A DNA stretch of 64,000 bases from Hexactinellida sp. DTS-2022 (taxonomy: Eukaryota > Porifera > Hexactinellida): contig JAPNXP010000018.1 in NCBI GenBank assembly GCA_028753945.1, forward strand, positions 2,233,643-2,297,642. The letters are read 5' to 3'. Positions 13,309-23,299 of this stretch are shown one piece after another (within the stretch, counting starts at the first letter, position 1; each line of letters starts with the position of its first letter). The notes under the pieces were generated by a model. It was not told the origin of the DNA, ran no database searches, and worked only from the letters and a program-made list of their open reading frames with translations. The position numbers and the translations under genes were made by a program.

Positions 13309-13430
13309 TTACCGTATTTCCTTGAATAAGTGCCCCAGCGCTTATTGTTTTCGTGGGCTTGGAAAATTTCGGTGTACGTAGTTGGTCTGATTTAATTGGT
13401 ATCAGATAAATATTGATTATTGACATGTAT
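13309..13430. mobile_element. Partial MITE related to 54433-54697
   Basis: Starts ACCGTATTTCCTTGAATAAG and contains GCGCTTATTGTTTTCGTG, matching one end of the element at 54433-54697. The opposite end was not found, so it looks truncated. Confidence 0.6.
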
Positions 13431-14090
13431 TTTGTCTCGTCTACTAAATGAGTAATATAATAATCTTATTGTCTATATAATTATTTCGTAAAGATATACA
13501 GGTTACCATAAATCTACGATAACAATTCAAATTCCTTACTAGTCAATCAAATTAATTAATAAATATAATTCCTAATAACTAATAAGTCTAATAACAATCA
13601 ATTGATTATTTGAATTTTCCAATAGGTAGAAACCTGAATATTTCTTAATTAGATAACTATCCACAATAAATAATGTCTATTGAACAATCTCCCATCCGTA
13701 ACCAGAAGAAATCGGAGCAATGTGATTTCTATAGATAATTCTTTCCATTCTATATTATGGAAATATGGATTAGTCTTCTACCACCATTACACAATAGGCA
13801 AGTTCGATCAACTAGTTCAGAATATAAATTCTGATTTATTCCTTACAATGTAAATTAGCAGAGTAGAGTGAATTAGTTAAGTTATTCAATGATTTAAATA
13901 TTTACTCAGTTTGATAGTATTCAGGTAAACATTTATAATTACTTATTTTCAAATATAAAACATATTTATTTTGAATGGATTGAAACTAATTTATATTATT
14001 CCATAATTTCCATCCAAAAGTCCATGATTTACAAATAATTCCAAGACATCCTAAAGCGATATTTATCTTTAAATAAGGTAATATTTCTGG
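13431..14090. other. AT-rich unassigned sequence
   Basis: Very AT-rich sequence with no open frame of note and no repeat ends recognised. Confidence 0.5.
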
Positions 14091-14095
14091 GTCTA

Positions 14096-15390
14096 TCACT
14101 TTTGCGTACATTTCATTTGCGTACGTGTTTTAATTATAATTTTGCGCATAACTATAGTTCTATTGGAAACTTTAATAATAAGACTAAAATGCATTACCAC
14201 ATTTGCTTGTTCAGCTTTCCAAGCCTTAATGAATTTCCATATTGTGGGGTGGTGACAACCACATGTAGTTAAATATCCACGGTGCCATGCCTCGACCAAA
14301 TTAGTAGTCCTAGATAATCCATGAGGTACAAGATGGAAAATATTCCAAAGATCAACGGGGAATATAAGAGAATTTCAACCGCCATTTAGATTCATTAGCC
14401 CTATGTATGTTTCCTCGAATTACTTACAAAGGGGATAAGCATTTTAGGGAAATATCGTAACAAGATGATCAAACGACCATCCAACCAGTTCATGTGATAC
14501 TAACGAGAGTGCTGGTAATATTATCATCATTATGGAAATTCCGGATTGTTTTTGGTATTGATGCCTGAGGACTAAGGACTGTATCTTTCGAAATACAGCC
14601 TGAGACAGGTGAAAGAAGCACGCTTTTACTTTGGATAGTGGCCAAATTGATTGAAAAGAATTCATAACCGCCTGTTCAAAATCCACAAAGAGAAAGTTAG
14701 GTAGAAAATTTGGACAAGCTTCGTTAATATCTTTCCACATTTATGTACGTGGTGGTTTTCTTATTGGAAAGCAATGCGTGAACACAAGGAAGTAAGTGTC
14801 CATTAACAAAGGGATTCGGACCTCCAACAAGACAATGAATAGTGTAGAGCTGGGTAAATAGAGTAAGCACTGTTTTCAACGTCCCATTAGCCAGCCAGAT
14901 AGTTGACATTGCTAGGAAATCTAAATTTTCTCTTGTAGCAAACATTACTATTTTCTGGATCGCGTCCGGAATCATACAATAGGAAGTTCTTATTCAATAA
15001 TGTTTGTATATCAGATGCGCTTAATTATAGATATTCAACGGAATGTATAATTTGTAGGGCGGTACGTTGTCTCTTATACATCAGTTTTAGAGCACGTTGT
15101 GATGGTAATAGAGATTTTTCGGCCTCTGATAGAGAACTCGTTTCTTCTCCAAAAGCTATTTATGGATTATCGTGAGTTTCTCTTGCACGTTTCCTTAAGT
15201 TCCCTTTCGCAATCGCAACTTCCTCTTTGCCGTTTTCTTTTGAATGAAAATGATCTCCAGACATTTTGACAATCAAATAATCGACTGAGTTGACTCTTAC
15301 TTTGCACGATTGGATTTCGCATCTCCATTCCTTCTTAATTATTCCGGTGGAATATGTATAAAGTTCCTAAAATGATATAACTTATTTCAA
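14096..15390 (-). pseudogene. MULE transposase relic with FLYWCH-type zinc finger
   Basis: Read on the minus strand. 15390-15190 encodes a FLYWCH-like finger (EWRCEIQSCKVRV ... DHFHS). 15150-15060 encodes SLLPSQRALKLMYKRQR. 14975-14760 has the start of the DDE domain (STIWLANGTLKTVLTLFTQLYTIH and PCVHALLSNK). 14740-14600 has VDFEQAVMNSFQSIWP with the ACFFHLSQAVFRKIQ block. 14300-14200 has the end of the domain (AWHRGYLTTCGCHHPTIWKF). This order is that of MULE-type cut-and-paste transposases with an N-terminal FLYWCH DNA-binding domain. In-frame stops (for example after HDNP near 15160) and frame changes mean it is dead. No terminal repeats were found. Confidence 0.82.
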
Positions 15391-15399
15391 GTTATTTGT

Positions 15400-15840
15400 C
15401 CTCTTTGATGAAGTCACTAATCAAAAGGTTAAGTCATTTGTAGCCATTGAAATTTTTCTTACCAGTATTCGGTCGGTTTAGTACATTTTATGCATGTCAA
15501 ATAGTTTATGTTTGTCAAAACCACTTGTATTCTTGTGTTTTCAAATAATAACTCTTTTGTACACAAGTGTAGTATATGTAACTCAGTAACTGTGAAATAA
15601 ATACACTGTACACAAATTATATGTACGAAAATGAAATGTACGCAATTGAGCGTATCCCCATATTTCTTGCTTCAAACGCTGATTTAACAAACATTAACGG
15701 ATTCTACAGGTATGGATTTTATAAAATGAATTATTAAATCCATTCAGATAGCTGAATACAATCGAATTTTGTATTTTTTGAATTGAAATTCCGAAATCCA
15801 AAATTTTATTACAAATCCTAAGATTTTGAGAAAATAATCT
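15400..15840. other. Unassigned AT-rich sequence
   Basis: No recognisable gene between the MULE relic and the hairpin copy at 15841. It may include MULE terminal sequence, but no matching inverted end was found. Confidence 0.45.
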
Positions 15841-15945
15841 GAAATTACAGCTGTGTCGACAGCATATTCTAATCGAGGCACTATATTTGGTGTTAAGTGA
15901 TAGTACCTCCATAAAAATAATGCTATCAGTACAGCTATAATTTCA
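15841..15945. repeat. Old copy of the long-hairpin repeat
   Basis: The left arm GAAATTACAGCTGTGTCGACAG, a GAGGCACTATATTTGG loop side and the right arm ending ACAGCTATAATTTC resemble the hairpins of the 34-42 kb array. The arms are degraded. Confidence 0.7.
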
Positions 15946-16061
15946 TTTTTTTTCTAACTATACGGGTAAATCTCTGAGGTGCGGGATCGGGTCAACCACT
16001 AGTGCAACCCCCCCTTTGATTTTAAATAACCTTTGATAAATGACCTTTTATTTTCACTATA

Positions 16062-16197
16062 CAGTCTGTTCTCTCTAATAGTCCACTTATTTACTTGTCC
16101 AAATCAGCTATTTATATATCTGTAATAGTCCATATATTCTCTAATAGTCCACTTTGGGCCAATTTCCCACTGGTGGACTGTTAGAGAGAACAGTGTG
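16062..16197. mobile_element. MITE, 136 bp, TA-flanked
   Basis: The inverted ends CAGTCTGTTCTCTCTAATAG and its imperfect complement (CTGTTAGAGAGAACAGTGTG) are flanked by TA. TAATAGTCCA words repeat inside. Typical of Tc1/mariner-mobilised MITEs. Confidence 0.82.
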
Positions 16198-16199
16198 TA

Positions 16200-16937
16200 C
16201 TCTGTTAATTAGTGTGCAGTTGTGTCAGATGATTTAATTACCTCAAATTAGTAATCCTAACCTCTAATACTATTTGATTATTTTCCAAATTACTAATAAC
16301 TTCATTAAATTAAAAGTTTATATTTTCTAATAGTATATATAGTATGGACCTTTACAGTTATTTGATCTCAGGAGTCAGGACTACAAATCCCTCCTCGACC
16401 CAAATGGGGGGATCTTAAATCTTCCTCCAGAAACATTGCTGGGAACTTGGGCTACCCTAAGAAACAATGTCCACTCCTTGGGGCACAGTGTGGCATGTGG
16501 TTTCGTGATTTCGAAATGTCTAGAATAATCCACTAAGTATCGCATTAGGATTATATCGTATCTTGCTCCTAGGGGCTTCGCCCCTGGACGTCCCTGGACG
16601 ACTTCAGCGCCCCCCAGACCCCCAGCTGGTGATGTGTTATTTTCTAACAAAATGACAACCCCCCCATTTGAATAAATCCTGGAAATTATGTTAATAGAAT
16701 CGAAGTTTTTTGAGATGAATTCGTATTTAAAAATATAATTTACATTAATTAATCGGTAAAACGGATAAACGAAATGCCTCCTTTCGCAGTGACGAAGCAG
16801 CTTCCAGTGTATCTAGTAATTTTCAATGTTTTCAGCCAAAATAGTTCATTCCATACGAAAACATGACAAAATATAAGGATATTAACTACCGTTTAATTAT
16901 TGAAATAAAATATGTCAATCAGCTTATATTATAATAA
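16200..16937. other. Unassigned sequence with a GC-rich block (16376-16660)
   Basis: 16376-16660 is much richer in G and C than its surroundings. It contains a short palindrome (AGGGGCTTCGCCCCT) and C-runs. The minus-strand open frame across it has no recognisable domain. It is probably part of an unclassified repeat. Confidence 0.45.
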
Positions 16938-17422
16938 ACATTAGACTCCGCTTAATGGGGACAACTCCCCAAGAACCAAATCTTTCCATAGAAGCTAATA
17001 CTAAAAATGGTCGGTTAATCGGGACAAACTCAACAAATTGGGTTCAAATTGGTGCTCGCTCAATAAAAAATACATTTAATCTGATAGATTCTGATAATCT
17101 TGATCAATTTTGCTAAAGGTATAACAAATTATCTAAATATGCTCTATTGTCTTATTGGTTTTCCGTGAATCGAAATTTACCAGAGAAGGGATAGTTCCAA
17201 ATGGCCCACAAAATATTAACGCTCATTTTATGGGTGTGAGTAGCCTCAAGGGCCCGCACTCCGCAGGCAGTTGAGGAATTGTTGTGACAGGTTTGAAATT
17301 TAAATTGTTGTAAATCACTTAGATCGCTAGTTTATATACATTTTTCGGTTAATTGGGAATTCCACTTAATTGGGAACAAGAGGCCTGAAACAAACGTGTC
17401 CCAATAAGCGGAGCAGACTGTA
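16938..17422. mobile_element. MITE-like element, about 485 bp
   Basis: The left end TTAGACTCCGCTTAATGGGG and the right end CCCAATAAGCGGAGCAGACT are imperfect inverted repeats. GGTTAATCGGGAC and GGTTAATTGGGA words recur inside, as in the element at 11480. Confidence 0.65.
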
Positions 17423-17469
17423 GTCTGTAGTAGTTATTATCTCCTACAAAATTTACAATTAATAAATGT

Positions 17470-17760
17470 TTACTGTGCCGACTATACTATAGTATAGTGG
17501 CCCAGTATTGAAATGACGCCTTGGTTTGTTTTTCTTCCGTATCCCCCCCATCCACAGAACATAGTTTTATTAACTAAGAACTGAAAATTCAGGATAGGTG
17601 TCTTATGGATTACAGATGCACACAGGCTTTCATCCAGGCAAAATTTTCTGCGCGAGTAGATTTAGTTCTCGCTCACACGCGCCTAAAATACTAAATTTGT
17701 ATTACGTCTATGGAGCATCTCTCGATTTTGTGTACGCCTGGATGTTCACCTGGGTCACTA
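17470..17760 (-). repeat. Hairpin-family flank with one short palindrome, minus strand
   Basis: At 17478-17512 lies the palindrome with core TATACTATAGTATA. It is followed by the reverse complement of the array text ending in GAGGATACGG / CTGTAACCCATGAGACAC (here diverged). This is an old unit of the 32.9-44.1 kb repeat family. Confidence 0.7.
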
Positions 17761-17811
17761 TTTTTGATACATAATTCATATTTTCATGCCAAAAGGTGAC
17801 AAAACTTTCAG

Positions 17812-17965
17812 CCAATTAAATTCGAGGGTTGTCCCATTATGGATTATCGAGTAGCATTCATTTATTATAAGAGGATTTTCTTTAAGTGTGCATTATAGAC
17901 TGCCTAACAGAGGCTGTAATTTAATTGGTCGAGAGTATATCCATGCACCCAATCTGTTATTTGGG
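17812..17965 (+). repeat. Dispersed repeat, copy 2 (copy 1 at 11885-12075)
   Basis: Matches 11885-12075 in order, with many substitutions. See that entry for shared words. Confidence 0.7.
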
Positions 17966-17984
17966 TTCCATAATTTTTTTAAAT

Positions 17985-18095
17985 CAGTTATTTTTACAGC
18001 GTTTTCTTTTTGAGGACTATTAATCAACCAACGACTAAAATATAGTGCCTCCAAAGGACCAGCTGTCGTTACAGCTGTAATTTTAGATTTTTTAG
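17985..18095. repeat. Old copy of the long-hairpin repeat
   Basis: The right arm is well kept (AGTGCCTCCAAAGGACCAGC, then ACAGCTGTAATTTTAG). The left arm is degraded. At 18265-18310 follows the TTTCAGCTCTTA ... GAGGATACGGA text of the array flank. Confidence 0.7.
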
Positions 18096-18099
18096 TTTG

Positions 18100-18613
18100 T
18101 ATTTAAATAGTTTAGGTTAAAGAAAACTATAAAATTATTGACTGGAATCAACCATAAACGAGATAAGTCACCTAAATTAGGGACAAATTCCCCTACCCTA
18201 TGTCACGCAGTCACATTTTGTTCTCCACTTCTCCTACCCTGGAAGCGTTCGTAACTCAGTGAAAAATTTCAGCTCTTACTAATGAAACTGCTCTGTATAG
18301 AGGATACGGATATACCAAAACTAAAACACCTAAGGCTGTATTTCACTGGCTCACTGGTACTTAGTAGTTGGCACTTAGTAGTTGACACTGTAATAAGTTT
18401 TGAAGTTTCAGACTCATTCTACTGTGTACTTAGATATAGTCGTAATTCTTTGTTTCTAATGTTTATTTAAATATATTAGTTTAAGTTAAGCTTAAGTATT
18501 CTAAAATTAAGTATTCTAAAACTATTTAATGTTTAATATTAAAATATACTTTAAATAATGTATCTTAATAAAAAGTTAATATACATTCTATAGCTTAAGT
18601 TATTGCAACTAGA
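18100..18613. other. Region upstream of the septin gene
   Basis: No TATA-type promoter could be assigned with confidence. An ACTAG lies two bases before the ATG after an AT-rich stretch and could be a splice acceptor of a 5'-UTR intron; this is only a guess. Confidence 0.4.
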
Positions 18614-19870
18614 ATGGAAAAGATACTGTCAGGATATGTCGGTTTTGCCAACCTACCCAATCAAGTGCATCGAAAAGCAGTAAAAAAGGGATTTGAGTTT
18701 AGCCTGATGGTTGTAGGTGCCAGCGGTCTAGGAAAATCCACTCTAATCAACTCCCTATTTCTAACAGATCTCTACGTGGATAATGGCTACCACTCGCCCA
18801 ATTTACGCCTCCCGAAGACTACCACAACTCAGTGCTCAGCAGTACATATAATAGAGGGAGGAGTCCGACTACAGCTCACACTTGTAGACACACCTGGATT
18901 TGGAGAACTTGTAGATAATACTGAGTGTTGGGATCCTATTCTGAATTACATAGACTCTCGCTACGAAGAATTCCTTACAGCAGAGAGCAGAGTCAACAGG
19001 CAAAACAATCCTGATCTAAGGGTACATGCTTGTCTCTACTTCATTGCTCCCAATGGACATGGTTTAAAACAGCTCGATATTGACTTCATGAAACAATTAC
19101 ACCGAAAAGTAAATATCGTTCCCATTATCGCAAAAGCAGATACTTTCTCACCAGAAGAATGCCAAGCATTCAAGCACAAGATTCTTCAAGACATAAATCA
19201 ACATGGGATTGAGATATACAACTTCCCAGATTATGACTTCGAAGATGATGAAGACGCCCGTACAAATAAGAAACTAAAAGAGAGCATTCCATTTGCTGTG
19301 ATAGGTAGCAACACCGTAGTGGAGCAAAATGGAAAGAAGGTGAGAGGCCGCAGCTATCCTTGGGGAGTAGTTGACATAGAGAATGATGAACACTGCGACT
19401 TCAATACCCTGAGGAATATGTTGGTACGTACACATATGCAAGATCTCAAGGACGTGACTAATAACGTGCTATACGAGAGGTACCGTGTACAGAAGCTAAG
19501 TAAGATGCTTAATATTAGCGATAATCAACTTTCATCCAAGTTTGCTGGGGAAGACTTTAACGGTGGAAATCCAATGGATCTATTAGAAAGAGAACGCGTT
19601 GATCAGGAAGAGAAATTGTTTAAAATGGAAGAACAGATGGAGAGCGTGTTCCAGGAAAAGGTTCGAGAGAAATTAATGAAGCACCGAGAGTTCCAAGCAG
19701 ATCTACAGCGAAGAAAGGAAGCCATGATGGAAGCCCAGGAAAAGGAGAGACAAGAGCTGGCAGACAGAAGGAGACGGTACGACGAAGACAGGAGAGTGTT
19801 TGAAGATGAAAAGCTCAGAACAATGGTGGCACCCTCAAAGTCCAAGAAAGATAATAAAGGAAAGAAGTGA
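18614..19870 (+). CDS. SEPT7: Septin, SEPT7 type, 418 aa, single coding exon
   Basis: A GTP-binding septin that assembles into hetero-oligomeric filaments at the cell cortex, the cytokinesis site and the base of cilia. It opens with [20 protein letters not shown], the SEPT7-type start before the GTPase domain. The G1 loop is GASGLGKS (35-42), G3 is DTPG (92-95) and G4 is AKAD (173-176). [13 protein letters not shown] and the septin unique element around [13 protein letters not shown] follow. A charged coiled coil fills about residues 322-405 and the tail is lysine-rich (SKKDNKGKK). The length fits animal SEPT7. The first ATG gives the conserved N terminus. The frame is unbroken with all nucleotide-binding motifs, so it is likely functional. 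Lack of introns in the coding region is notable, because septin genes are often spliced. Confidence 0.95.
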   Translation: MEKILSGYVGFANLPNQVHRKAVKKGFEFSLMVVGASGLGKSTLINSLFLTDLYVDNGYHSPNLRLPKTTTTQCSAVHIIEGGVRLQLTLVDTPGFGELVDNTECWDPILNYIDSRYEEFLTAESRVNRQNNPDLRVHACLYFIAPNGHGLKQLDIDFMKQLHRKVNIVPIIAKADTFSPEECQAFKHKILQDINQHGIEIYNFPDYDFEDDEDARTNKKLKESIPFAVIGSNTVVEQNGKKVRGRSYPWGVVDIENDEHCDFNTLRNMLVRTHMQDLKDVTNNVLYERYRVQKLSKMLNISDNQLSSKFAGEDFNGGNPMDLLERERVDQEEKLFKMEEQMESVFQEKVREKLMKHREFQADLQRRKEAMMEAQEKERQELADRRRRYDEDRRVFEDEKLRTMVAPSKSKKDNKGKK

Positions 19871-20073
19871 ACTGTTTGCCCCAAACCACGAACATGGTTC
19901 TGGGTAGAGAGGAAATTTTAGCATTACGTAACTTTTGATCTTTCATCCTCACTTGTTCTTTGTATTCTAGAGTTAACATGTTGGCCTGTGTTCACGTATC
20001 AAGTGGGTACCAACAAATTAGTTTTGATTAATTCCATAGACTGTTATTATTTATGAATAGCTTTAGCTCTCCT

Positions 20074-20079
20074 ATTAAA
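20074..20079 (+). terminator. Probable septin polyadenylation signal ATTAAA
   Basis: The common variant hexamer ATTAAA lies about 200 bases after the septin stop codon, in AT-rich sequence. A T/GT-rich stretch follows within 60-70 bases. Confidence 0.5.
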
Positions 20080-20277
20080 GTAATGAACTAGTCATAAGTT
20101 AAAAAATGACATGTTACTGTATCATTTTGTATTTATCGTGTGTAATTTGATAAATATATTTTATACTTATTTATGTTCATGTTAGATGCATGCTCCTCTC
20201 AATATGAATTCACAATTATTATATTCTAAAATACGAAAATATTTTTATGTTTACTCTAAGGTACTTATACGTATATA

Positions 20278-20464
20278 CAGTGGAGCCTCCCATAACGGAC
20301 ACTCCAAATAGCGGACAACCTCTAAATAACGGACAACCCTCGTTGCACGGATTTATTTATTTAGCATATGTCTAATAGAAAAGCAACCTCTAAATAGCGG
20401 ACAACCTCTAAATAACGGACAACGGTTCCGGTCCCAAGGTGTCCGTTGTTCAGAGGCTCTACTG
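20278..20464. mobile_element. MITE, pogo/Tigger-like, 187 bp
   Basis: The ends CAGTGGAGCCTC and GAGGCTCTACTG are inverted and flanked by TA. The interior repeats CTCTAAATAACGGACAACC. Confidence 0.85.
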
Positions 20465-20513
20465 TATATATATATAGCTAGAGGATACTTCGTCGCTTTA
20501 TATACTTCAAACA

Positions 20514-21208
20514 TCTATACTATTAAGACATAAGGGTGTGTGTGTGTGTGTGTGTATATATTTGTTTGTATGTATGTTCAGAGTTGATTGAAGAAACTGG
20601 ACGGTTTAGAAATCTGATTTTTGACATATAAGGTTAACTTTTGTTCCAGACAACAAGTTGAGGTTTCCACCCGAAATTTCTCAAGTTATGACGTCATTAT
20701 CACATTTTGAGAATCATTAAAATTCAATTAATCGCACATAATTCGCGCCCTCTAAGAGATAAAAATCTGAAAATTTAATAGATAATGCACATTAATGATG
20801 CGGATACTTTGGTCACACCAGATTGCCAATATTCTTACTCATTATCGTATGAGGACGCAATCACTAACATTTCACATTGTCAAATTTTATATTTTAGACT
20901 TATTTAGACTTTAAAATCAATGTTAGAACTAGAAGTATATAAACCACACACCAACAGAAAAGCGGTTGGTGTGTGGTCAGTGTTTTTTTAAGGCAAATTA
21001 GAGGCCCAAAATGGACCTCTAATTTTTCTCAATGGGCCTCTAATTTTTAACGTGCTAAGTACTCAATATCATGAAATGTAGAGTGAGGGCCTCTAATTGT
21101 TGGGGTGAGGGCCTCTAATTGTTGGCAGGGCCCTCTAAGCAAATCCTTAAAAACACTGTGTCTGGTTGTGTTCTGTCGCGAAGCAACCTAGCAAGCGAAG
21201 CGCGGTAG
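20514..21208 (+). mobile_element. Helitron-like non-autonomous element
   Basis: Starts TCTATACTATTAAG after an A and ends ...AAGCGCGGTAG before a T. A palindrome (ACCAAC...GGTTGGT) lies a few tens of bases from the 3' end, fitting Helitron ends (5' TC, 3' CTRR with hairpin; here the CT is mutated to GT). It contains a (GT)n tract near 20530 and a hAT MITE at 20978-21158. Related copies lie at 23300-24020 (minus) and 53782-54254. Confidence 0.7.
20978..21158. mobile_element. hAT-type MITE, 181 bp, 8-bp target duplication
   Basis: The ends CAGTGTTTTTTTAAGG and CCTTAAAAACACTG are inverted. The flanks TGTGTGGT and TGTCTGGT match at 7 of 8 bases. The insertion splits the GGTTGGTGTGTGGTTGTG palindrome that is continuous in the Helitron-like copy near 54200. 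Confidence 0.9.
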
Positions 21209-21441
21209 TTGATTATAAAGCGGAAATTGGCCTAAATAATCAAATTTAACAAAGTGAAATTTTATTGATTACGTCATGATGCCGTAATGAGTAAGCAAAT
21301 TGGAAATGTGTTGCCCAACGTTTCCGTATTATAAATGTACCTATCCTATTAAAATTTCCGATTTTATCCGTTAATTTTTATATTTCGCTTTTTTTACATT
21401 TATCATACCTGCCATACTATTTTTTCTTAAAAAAAAAAATA
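21209..21441. other. Remnant next to the Helitron-like element
   Basis: Contains words also found in the Helitron-like copies (GATTATAAAGCG, CCTAAAT, GTGAAATTTT, ACGTCATGATG). It is probably a second, inverted copy fragment. No coding was seen. Confidence 0.5.
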
Positions 21442-21844
21442 CAAGGCTTATGGAGAGTAAAACAGAATTTGAAAAACCCATGAATCTCAAAAGATATTAT
21501 CTGATTGACTTGATGACTCGCGAGTCACCACGAGTCATCGAGTCAGACTCGGTGACTCGAGTCACTGAATTTTGTCGCGAATCAATTGACTCGTTGACTC
21601 GAGTCACTGAATTTTGTCGCGAGTCAATTGACTCGTTGACTCGAGTCACTGAATTAGGTCACGAGTCAATTGACTTGGTGACTCGAGTCACTGAATATTG
21701 TCACGAGTCAATTTACTCGGTGACTCGAGTCACTGAATTTTATCACGAGTCAATTTACTCGGTGACTCGAGTCACTGAATTTTATCACGAGTCAATGACT
21801 CGGTGACTCGAGTCACATGACTCGGTGACTCATGAAAAGCCCTG
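21442..21844. repeat. 42-bp tandem repeat inside a probable hAT-type element
   Basis: From about 21545 to 21805 there are six units of 42 bp sharing GACTCGAGTCACTGAATTTT and CACGAGTCAATT. Because 42 is a multiple of three, a 118-residue plus-strand frame (21450-21806) runs through with repeats of the type LTRVTEFCRESID. The right end reads CATGAAAAGCCCTG, a hAT-like terminus. The left end (near AAGGCTTATGG) is degraded. The frame is judged a by-product of the repeat, not a gene. Confidence 0.65.
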
Positions 21845-21953
21845 AAAAATTTGCCATTTTAGTATACTTAACATATTGAATTATGTAAACATCCATGTTG
21901 AAGCTATACGTACAAATGTTATTATGCTGCTAGAAGGTTGAATGTATGGATAC

Positions 21954-22511
21954 CAGGGTTGGGTTCAAGTACAATTTACTTAAGTACTTCTGTAATTAAG
22001 TACATTTTTTGAGTACTTATACTTGTACTTAAGTACTTTCACCATTTTTCCGTTGTACTTGTACTTAATTACTTTCCTCATTTTTCTGAAGTACTTGCAC
22101 TTGTACTTGGTACTTGTTACTCGTGACTTTTTTATCATTCAATACATTTCCAACACACATCATTGATGTTCCTCAAATCCCATCTCAAATAAAGTAGTGT
22201 TACTTAATACTTAGTATATTAGGAATTGTGTTCGTGTCAAGGACTACTGCTATTTTCAATTAAATAGATTTGGATGATACTATATAAACTATGTATTTAG
22301 CAATTTCTACTATTAGTACGAGAGATTTATCATAAGAGCTTGGGAGTACTTGTACTTGTACTCAAGTATTTTCGTAATTTTTTCATTGTACTTGTACTTG
22401 TACTTAAGTACTTTAAGTTTACCTGTACTTGTACTTGTATTGTACTTGAATATCTGAAAAGTAGTAGTACTTGTACTTAAGTACTTTCAAATGTACTTGA
22501 ACCCAACCCTG
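21954..22511. mobile_element. hAT-type non-autonomous element, 558 bp
   Basis: The ends CAGGGTTGGGTTCAAGTAC and GTACTTGAACCCAACCCTG are perfect inverted repeats. The flanks ATGGATAC and ATGGATTC match at 7 of 8 bases. The interior is made of many TACTTGTACTTAAGTACTT words on both strands. No transposase. Confidence 0.92.
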
Positions 22512-22609
22512 ATGGATTCTAATTGTTGTACAGAACTTCCACTGAACCAGAGACCCGAATTGTGGCAAGACTTTCTAGAACCAACCCGACAATAACAATT
22601 ACTCAGGAC
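22512..22609. other. Unassigned host sequence between hAT insertions
   Basis: Short stretch continuing at 22701-22799 and 23111 onward once the two hAT elements are removed. No domain recognised. Confidence 0.5.
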
Positions 22610-22700
22610 CAGTGGCGGCGAAAGCGCGGTACCACTGGTGGGGCCCTTCCTCAGGTGGGGCATGAGGTGGGGCACAGGCCCCACCATCCCGCCGCCCCTG
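22610..22700. mobile_element. hAT-type MITE, 91 bp, perfect 8-bp target duplication
   Basis: The ends CAGTGGCGGCG and CCGCCGCCCCTG are inverted. CTCAGGAC is present exactly on both sides (22602-22609 and 22701-22708). Much more GC-rich than its surroundings. Confidence 0.92.
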
Positions 22701-22799
22701 CTCAGGACACCGACTATTTTTACAACACCTTTACGACCCCTCGAAGCTTACGAACATAATGAGCAACTTTTACCTTTGAATCAACTCCGATATTATTAC

Positions 22800-23110
22800 C
22801 AGGGGTTTTTTGAGTGGGGTGTGTGTAAATTCTTGGTTTACCGACCAACATGCATTCTTCCTATCGTGGAGGTAGATAGATAAAATATTTCACAATTTCC
22901 CTGACCCTGCAGTGCTGCAACTTCTAGCGTTACTAACGTTGACTGCATCGACGACACTAATAAATTATAATTATACATGTGTAAATATAATAATCTGAAA
23001 AATTGATTCTAATCGATCGGTTTCACCGACGAAACAGGAATTACCGACCAAATAAGAAAATGTGGGGGGGTGTCACACCCCCCCACACCCCCCCGCACGG
23101 TACGCCCCTG
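22800..23110. mobile_element. hAT-type MITE, 311 bp, perfect 8-bp target duplication
   Basis: Short inverted ends CAGGGG / CCCCTG with ATTATTAC repeated exactly on both sides (22792-22799 and 23111-23118). A C-run (near 23075) lies close to the right end. Confidence 0.9.
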
Positions 23111-23157
23111 ATTATTACACTACCTATTTAGTTAGAATTTCTGATGTGCCTGTATTC

Positions 23158-23299
23158 TTCAGTTCAATTGAAAGTGTTACATCTAATTCTATTGTTTCAA
23201 CTTGTGATAACTATATTGATTCTGAGATCGAGTAGGCTTCTATTTTCCAATTGAAAACCGAGATTTTACATTCCATAACAACGACAGATTATGTAATTA
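23158..23299 (-). repeat. Array-family unit, minus-strand fragment
   Basis: Reverse complement of the recurring array text containing CACATAATCTGTCGTTGTTA and AATAGAAGCCTACTCGATCT. The same family fills 32.9-44.1 kb on the plus strand. Confidence 0.8.

Noticed and set aside
13025..13426. 133-residue minus-strand frame
   Set aside because: It runs through two MITEs (13137-13259 and 13309-13430) and has no domain.
16381..16650. 89-residue minus-strand frame in a GC-rich block
   Set aside because: No recognisable domain; it lies in C/G-run sequence that looks like a transposon fragment.
19603..19884. 93-residue minus-strand frame opposite the septin 3' end
   Set aside because: Serine/leucine-rich antisense of the lysine/glutamate-rich septin coiled coil.
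21450..21806. 118-residue repeat protein
   Set aside because: The frame exists because the tandem period is 42 bp. No start context, domain or flanking gene supports it.
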